A DNA stretch of 64,000 bases from Micromonospora halophytica (GTDB taxonomy: Bacteria > Actinomycetota > Actinomycetes > Mycobacteriales > Micromonosporaceae): contig NZ_FMDN01000004.1 in assembly GCF_900090245.1 (NCBI RefSeq), positions 16,159 to 80,158 on the forward strand, read 5' to 3'. Shown here one piece after another: positions 60,907 through 64,000 of the stretch. The position numbers were made by a program, and so were the translations under genes. The notes under the pieces are model-generated. The model had not been told where the DNA came from. It was given only the letters and a program-made list of their open reading frames with translations, and ran no database searches. Numbering within the stretch: position 1 is the stretch's first letter; each line of letters opens with the position of its first letter.

Positions 60907-62409
60907 ATGACGGCTGTGCATGTTCCCGGCACCCCGGTCATCGACGATGGTCGGCTGGTTTCGACGAGCCCGGCCACCGGCGAGGAGGCCGGCCGTTTCC
61001 CCGTCGCCACCGTCGACGACGTCGCCCGCGCGGTGGACCGCGCCCGCGTCGCCGCCGACTGGTGGGCCGGGCTCGGCTTCACCGGGCGGCGGGAGCGGCT
61101 GCTGCGCTGGCGTGCCCTGCTCGCCCGGCGGATCGAGGAACTGGCGCAGCTGGTGCACGTCGAAGGCGGCAAGCCGGTCCCCGACGCGATCGTCGAGATC
61201 CTCACCGCCATCGAGCACATCGACTGGGCCGCCCGCAACGCCCGCCGCGTCCTGGGACCACGCCGGGTCCGCTCCCGGCTGATCCTCGCCGAGTTCACCG
61301 GCCACCTCGAATACCAGCCGTACGGTGTGGTCGGCGTGATCGGCCCGTGGAACTACCCGGTCTTCACCCCGATCGGCTCCGCCGCGTACGCCCTGGCGGC
61401 CGGCAACGCGGTCGTGCTCAAGCCCAGCGAGTACACCCCGGCCGTCGGGCAGTGGCTGGTCGACAGCTTCGCCGAGGTGGTCGGCGAGCAGCCGGTGCTG
61501 ACCGCGGTGCACGGCCTCGGCGACGTGGGCGCGGCGCTGTGCCGCTCGGGCGTGGGCAAGCTCGCCTTCACCGGCTCGACCGTCACCGCGAAGAAGGTGA
61601 TGGCCGCCTGCGCCGAGACGCTGACCCCGGTGCTGCTGGAGGCCGGCGGCAAGGACGCGATGATCGTCGACAGCGACGCCGACCTGGACGCCGCGGCCGA
61701 GGCGTGCGTCTGGGGCGCGCTGACCAACGCCGGGCAGACCTGCATCGGCATCGAGCGGGTCTACGCCGTCGACCCGGTCTTCGACGCGTTCGTCGGCAAG
61801 GTGGTCGCCAAGGCCGAGCGGCTGACCGTCGGCGCCGAGGGCGCGGACATCGGCCCGATCACCATGCCGAGCCAGCTCGACGTGATCCGCCGGCACATCG
61901 ACGACGCGATCGGCGCAGGCGGACGCGCCGTGCTCGGCGGCCCGGGCGCGGTGCAGCCCCCGTACGTGCACCCGACCGTGCTGGTGGACGTACCCGAGTC
62001 CTCGGTGGCCGTCCGCGAGGAGACCTTCGGCCCCACCCTGACCATCAACCGGGTCCGCGACGCCGACGAGGCCATACGCCGGGCCAACGCCCTGTCGTAC
62101 GGCCTCGGGGGTTCGGTCTTCGGGCGCCGGCGGGCGGTGGCGATCGCTCGGCGGCTGCGCTCCGGCATGGCCTCGGTCAACTCGACGCTCACCTTCGCCG
62201 GGATGTCCACCCTGCCGTTCGGCGGGGTCGGCGACTCCGGCTTCGGGCGGATCCACGGCGAGGACGGGCTGCGCGAGTTCGGCCGGGCCAAGTCGATCAC
62301 CCGGCGTCGGGCCCGCTCGCTGCTGCCGTCGATGACCTTCGAGCGGACCTCGACCGACGTCGCCCGCCTGGTCAAGGCCGCCAAACTGATGTACGGCCGG
62401 CGGCGCTGA
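60907..62409 (+). CDS. aldehyde dehydrogenase (succinate-semialdehyde type possible)
   Basis: 500 aa NAD(P)-dependent aldehyde dehydrogenase. Motifs: oxyanion Asn in GVIGPWNYPVF (about 145), general base Glu in LLEAGGKDAMI (about 244) and catalytic Cys in NAGQTCIG (about 278). The GGKD and GPWNYP forms occur in fatty-aldehyde and succinate-semialdehyde subfamilies, so specificity is open. A basic C-terminal extension (RRRARSLLPSM...LMYGRRR) may contact membrane or nucleic acid. It is probably leaderless. Convergent with nucS, 12 nt apart. Confidence 0.92.
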   Translation: MTAVHVPGTPVIDDGRLVSTSPATGEEAGRFPVATVDDVARAVDRARVAADWWAGLGFTGRRERLLRWRALLARRIEELAQLVHVEGGKPVPDAIVEILTAIEHIDWAARNARRVLGPRRVRSRLILAEFTGHLEYQPYGVVGVIGPWNYPVFTPIGSAAYALAAGNAVVLKPSEYTPAVGQWLVDSFAEVVGEQPVLTAVHGLGDVGAALCRSGVGKLAFTGSTVTAKKVMAACAETLTPVLLEAGGKDAMIVDSDADLDAAAEACVWGALTNAGQTCIGIERVYAVDPVFDAFVGKVVAKAERLTVGAEGADIGPITMPSQLDVIRRHIDDAIGAGGRAVLGGPGAVQPPYVHPTVLVDVPESSVAVREETFGPTLTINRVRDADEAIRRANALSYGLGGSVFGRRRAVAIARRLRSGMASVNSTLTFAGMSTLPFGGVGDSGFGRIHGEDGLREFGRAKSITRRRARSLLPSMTFERTSTDVARLVKAAKLMYGRRR

Positions 62410-62421
62410 CGACCCGGACAG

Positions 62422-63081
62422 TCAGAAGAGGGTCAGCTCGTCGCGTTCGATGCCGCGCAGCTTGTCGTAGTCGACCACCACACAGCGGATCCCCCGGTCG
62501 GTGGCGAGTACGCGGGCCTGGGGCTTGATCTCCTGCGCGGCGAAGACCCCGGTGACCGGGGCGAGCAGCGGATCGCGGTTCATCAGTTCCAGGTATCGGG
62601 TGAGCTGCTCCACGCCGTCGATCTCGCCGCGCCGCTTCACCTCGACCGCGACCGCACCGGAGTTGGCGTCCCGGCAGAGCAGGTCGACCGGGCCGATCGC
62701 GGTCATGTACTCCCGCCGGACCAGCGTGAAGCCCTCGCCGAGGGTCTCCGGGTTGGCGGCCAGCAGCTCCTGCAGGTGCGCCTCGACACCGTCCTTGCGC
62801 AGCCCCGGGTCGACGCCCAGCTCGTACGAGGTGTCCTGGAAGATCTCCTCCAGGGTGATCCTCAGTTCCTCGCCGGCCTTGTTGACCACGCGCCAGACGC
62901 CCGGTGCCTCCTCCAGCCGACAGGGCGGGCTCATCCAGTTCAACGGCTTGTACGCCCGGTCGTCCGCATGAATCGAGACCGAGCCGTCCGCCTTCACCAT
63001 CAACAGTCGGGTGGCCGGCGGCAGGTGAGCCGAGAGCCGTCCGACGTAGTCCACCGAGCACTTCGCAATCACCAGCCGCAC
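62422..63081 (-). CDS. nucS: mismatch-specific endonuclease NucS/EndoMS
   Basis: 219 aa; the actinobacterial/archaeal EndoMS that cuts both strands at mismatches and substitutes for MutS/MutL repair. The N-terminal DNA-binding half ([28 protein letters not shown]) precedes a RecB-like nuclease: GPVDLLCRD, then [13 protein letters not shown] with catalytic Glu and Lys, and [12 protein letters not shown]. The C-terminal DELTLF tail resembles a sliding-clamp (PIP-like) motif. GTG 63081 is the family start; TACCCT lies 6 nt upstream, suggesting a leaderless message. Confidence 0.95.
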   Translation of the reverse strand: MRLVIAKCSVDYVGRLSAHLPPATRLLMVKADGSVSIHADDRAYKPLNWMSPPCRLEEAPGVWRVVNKAGEELRITLEEIFQDTSYELGVDPGLRKDGVEAHLQELLAANPETLGEGFTLVRREYMTAIGPVDLLCRDANSGAVAVEVKRRGEIDGVEQLTRYLELMNRDPLLAPVTGVFAAQEIKPQARVLATDRGIRCVVVDYDKLRGIERDELTLF

Positions 63082-63087
63082 CCGACG

Positions 63088-63093
63088 AGGGTA
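63088..63093 (-). promoter_or_regulatory. -10 element for leaderless nucS
   Basis: On the minus strand TACCCT (TANNNT) ends 6 nt before GTG 63081. The divergent DUF4126 gene has GATGCT at the same spacing (63141-63146), so this 71-bp region may hold two back-to-back leaderless promoters. Confidence 0.4.
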
Positions 63094-63152
63094 GCCGAGG
63101 ACCGGACCGTCGCCGGCGAGCGGCACTGGCGTGCCGGTGCGATGCTGAGACG

Positions 63153-63770
63153 GTGTTCGAAGTACTCACCGGCACCGGACTCGCCGCCTCGGCGGGCCTG
63201 AACGCCTACATCCCCCTGCTCACCATGGGGTTGCTCGCCCGCTACACCGGTCTGATCGACCTGCCCAGCGGCTGGCAGTGGCTCGGCAACGGCTGGGTCC
63301 TGGCGATCCTGGCGGCGTTGCTCGCCGTCGAGGTCGTCGCCGACAAGGTCCCGGTGGTCGATCACGTCAACGACGTCGTCCAGACCGTGGTCCGCCCGAC
63401 CGCCGGCGGCCTGGCCTTCGGGGCGGGTGCCAGCTCAGAGACGGTGACGGTCAGCGACCCGGGCAGCTTCTTCTCGTCCAACCAGTGGGTGCCGGTGGTG
63501 ACCGGTGTGGTGATCGCGCTCGGCGTGCACCTGCTCAAGTCGGCGGCCCGGCCCGTCGTCAACGCCACCACCGCCGGATTCGGCGCGCCGGTGGCGAGCA
63601 CCGCCGAGGACGCGACCAGCGTGGTGGTGTCCCTGGTGGCGATCATCCTGCCGGTGCTGGTGCTGGCGTTCCTGCTCGGCCTGGTGGCCTTCCTCTTCTG
63701 GTTCCTGCGCCGCCGCGGTGACCGCCGCCGCGAACGCGAGGCGGCCCGCGCCGCCGGCTTCCGTGTCTGA
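63153..63770 (+). CDS. DUF4126 family membrane protein
   Basis: 205 aa; GTG 63153. The N-terminal [17 protein letters not shown] is the DUF4126 signature, followed by [16 protein letters not shown] and [16 protein letters not shown]. Four to five membrane segments are predicted, including a long C-terminal one ([20 protein letters not shown]), before a basic tail [11 protein letters not shown]. The family has no known activity. It is divergent from nucS and ends at a strong hairpin. Confidence 0.88.
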   Translation: MFEVLTGTGLAASAGLNAYIPLLTMGLLARYTGLIDLPSGWQWLGNGWVLAILAALLAVEVVADKVPVVDHVNDVVQTVVRPTAGGLAFGAGASSETVTVSDPGSFFSSNQWVPVVTGVVIALGVHLLKSAARPVVNATTAGFGAPVASTAEDATSVVVSLVAIILPVLVLAFLLGLVAFLFWFLRRRGDRRREREAARAAGFRV

Positions 63771-63801
63771 CCCACCCCACGGTTTCGGCGGTGGAGATGC
63801 T

Positions 63802-63834
63802 GCTGGCCGGCACCCCATCGGGGTGCCGGCCAGC
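63802..63834. terminator. bidirectional terminator hairpin
   Basis: A perfect 15-bp stem (GCTGGCCGGCACCCC / GGGGTGCCGGCCAGC) with an ATC loop lies 31 nt after the DUF4126 stop and 16 nt after the stop of the leftward partial gene at the right edge. Confidence 0.82.
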
Positions 63835-63850
63835 GTGTTGTCTGTGTGGG

Positions 63851-64000
63851 TCAGCTGTTCCAGTGTTCGGCGACGAGGTCGGCGGCCTGCTGCTCCCACT
63901 GGGCGTAGTGGTCCGGGTAGGCCGAGACCTGCACGGTCTGGGCGGCCTGGGTCAGCGGCATGTCCTGCCACCCGTCGACCTGCTTCAGACCCTTCAGGAA
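63851..64000 (-). CDS. C-terminal fragment of a cell-wall-hydrolase-like protein
   Basis: The last 49 codons of a leftward gene whose start is outside the window. The visible peptide, KQVDGWQDMPLTQAAQTVQV then SAYPDHYAQWEQQAADLVAE, resembles the C-terminal helical repeat of secreted actinobacterial or phage-type M23/lysozyme-like cell-wall proteins. The stop is TGA at 63851-63853. The call is tentative because no catalytic domain is visible. Confidence 0.5.
   Translation of the reverse strand, partial: FLKGLKQVDGWQDMPLTQAAQTVQVSAYPDHYAQWEQQAADLVAEHWNS

Noticed and set aside
1..64000. tRNA, rRNA, CRISPR arrays, transposases, integrases and attachment sites
   Set aside because: None recognised by eye on either strand; all longer intergenic regions were examined. 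Short or unusual RNAs could still be missed.

Overview
The window is very GC-rich, with strong third-position G/C bias, frequent GTG starts and many SD-less (probably leaderless) starts. It looks like chromosomal DNA of a filamentous actinomycete of the Micromonosporaceae type (Micromonospora/Salinispora-like). Supporting content includes a conservon (cvnABCD), xylose and alpha-glucoside catabolism, a GH6 cellulase with CBM2, crotonyl-CoA carboxylase/reductase, isobutyryl-CoA mutase, DivIVA/FilP-like polar coiled-coil proteins, a class F sortase, NucS and a 180-kDa NAD-glutamate dehydrogenase. I saw no tRNA, rRNA, CRISPR array, insertion sequence or prophage. Both ends cut through secreted-protein genes.

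Layout. (1) 0-8.3 kb: an alpha-glucoside ABC uptake operon (binding protein, two permeases), a LacI-type regulator and a GH13 alpha-glucosidase, headed by a perfect 16-bp palindromic operator; an MFS transporter follows. (2) 8.4-13.5 kb: an AAA ATPase, then xylBA divergent from a ROK repressor with an operator between them. (3) 13.6-17.2 kb: two SpoIIE/PP2C-type phosphatases flanking a MarR regulator. (4) 17.2-21.8 kb: a polyprenyl glycosylphosphotransferase, a secreted VWA/binding-protein hybrid and a lactonase. (5) 21.9-25.7 kb: the conservon, with overlapping genes. (6) 25.8-33.8 kb: a catalase with a FurA/CatR-like box, three small acidic proteins, the cellulase, and a repeat-rich cell-surface protein coupled to a class F sortase. 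(7) 33.9-43.6 kb: NAD-GDH, a class B PBP, an arginase-family protein and a thioredoxin-TPR protein. (8) 43.8-50.5 kb: the short-chain acyl-CoA block (icmA, Asp23, meaB, thiolase, epimerase, ccr). (9) 50.8-55.7 kb: two DivIVA-like coiled-coil proteins and an AI-2E family permease. (10) 55.7-64 kb: hydrolases, a small zinc-ribbon protein, a fused double 3-hydroxyacyl-CoA dehydrogenase, an FHA protein, an aldehyde dehydrogenase, NucS and a DUF4126 membrane protein.

How the genes work together. The acyl-CoA genes can condense acetyl-CoA (thiolase), reduce acetoacetyl-CoA (fused dehydrogenase), reductively carboxylate crotonyl-CoA to ethylmalonyl-CoA (ccr), epimerise the product and interconvert butyryl- and isobutyryl-CoA (icmA with the MeaB chaperone). 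The most interesting observation is a shared 15-bp imperfect inverted repeat, consensus CCTTARCGRYCGTTC, in four promoter regions of exactly these genes: icmA, thiolase/epimerase, ccr, and the dehydrogenase 9-13 kb away. This suggests one dedicated, unlinked repressor. A second pattern is a -10-like hexamer ending exactly 6 nt before the start codon at several SD-less genes, which points to leaderless transcription.
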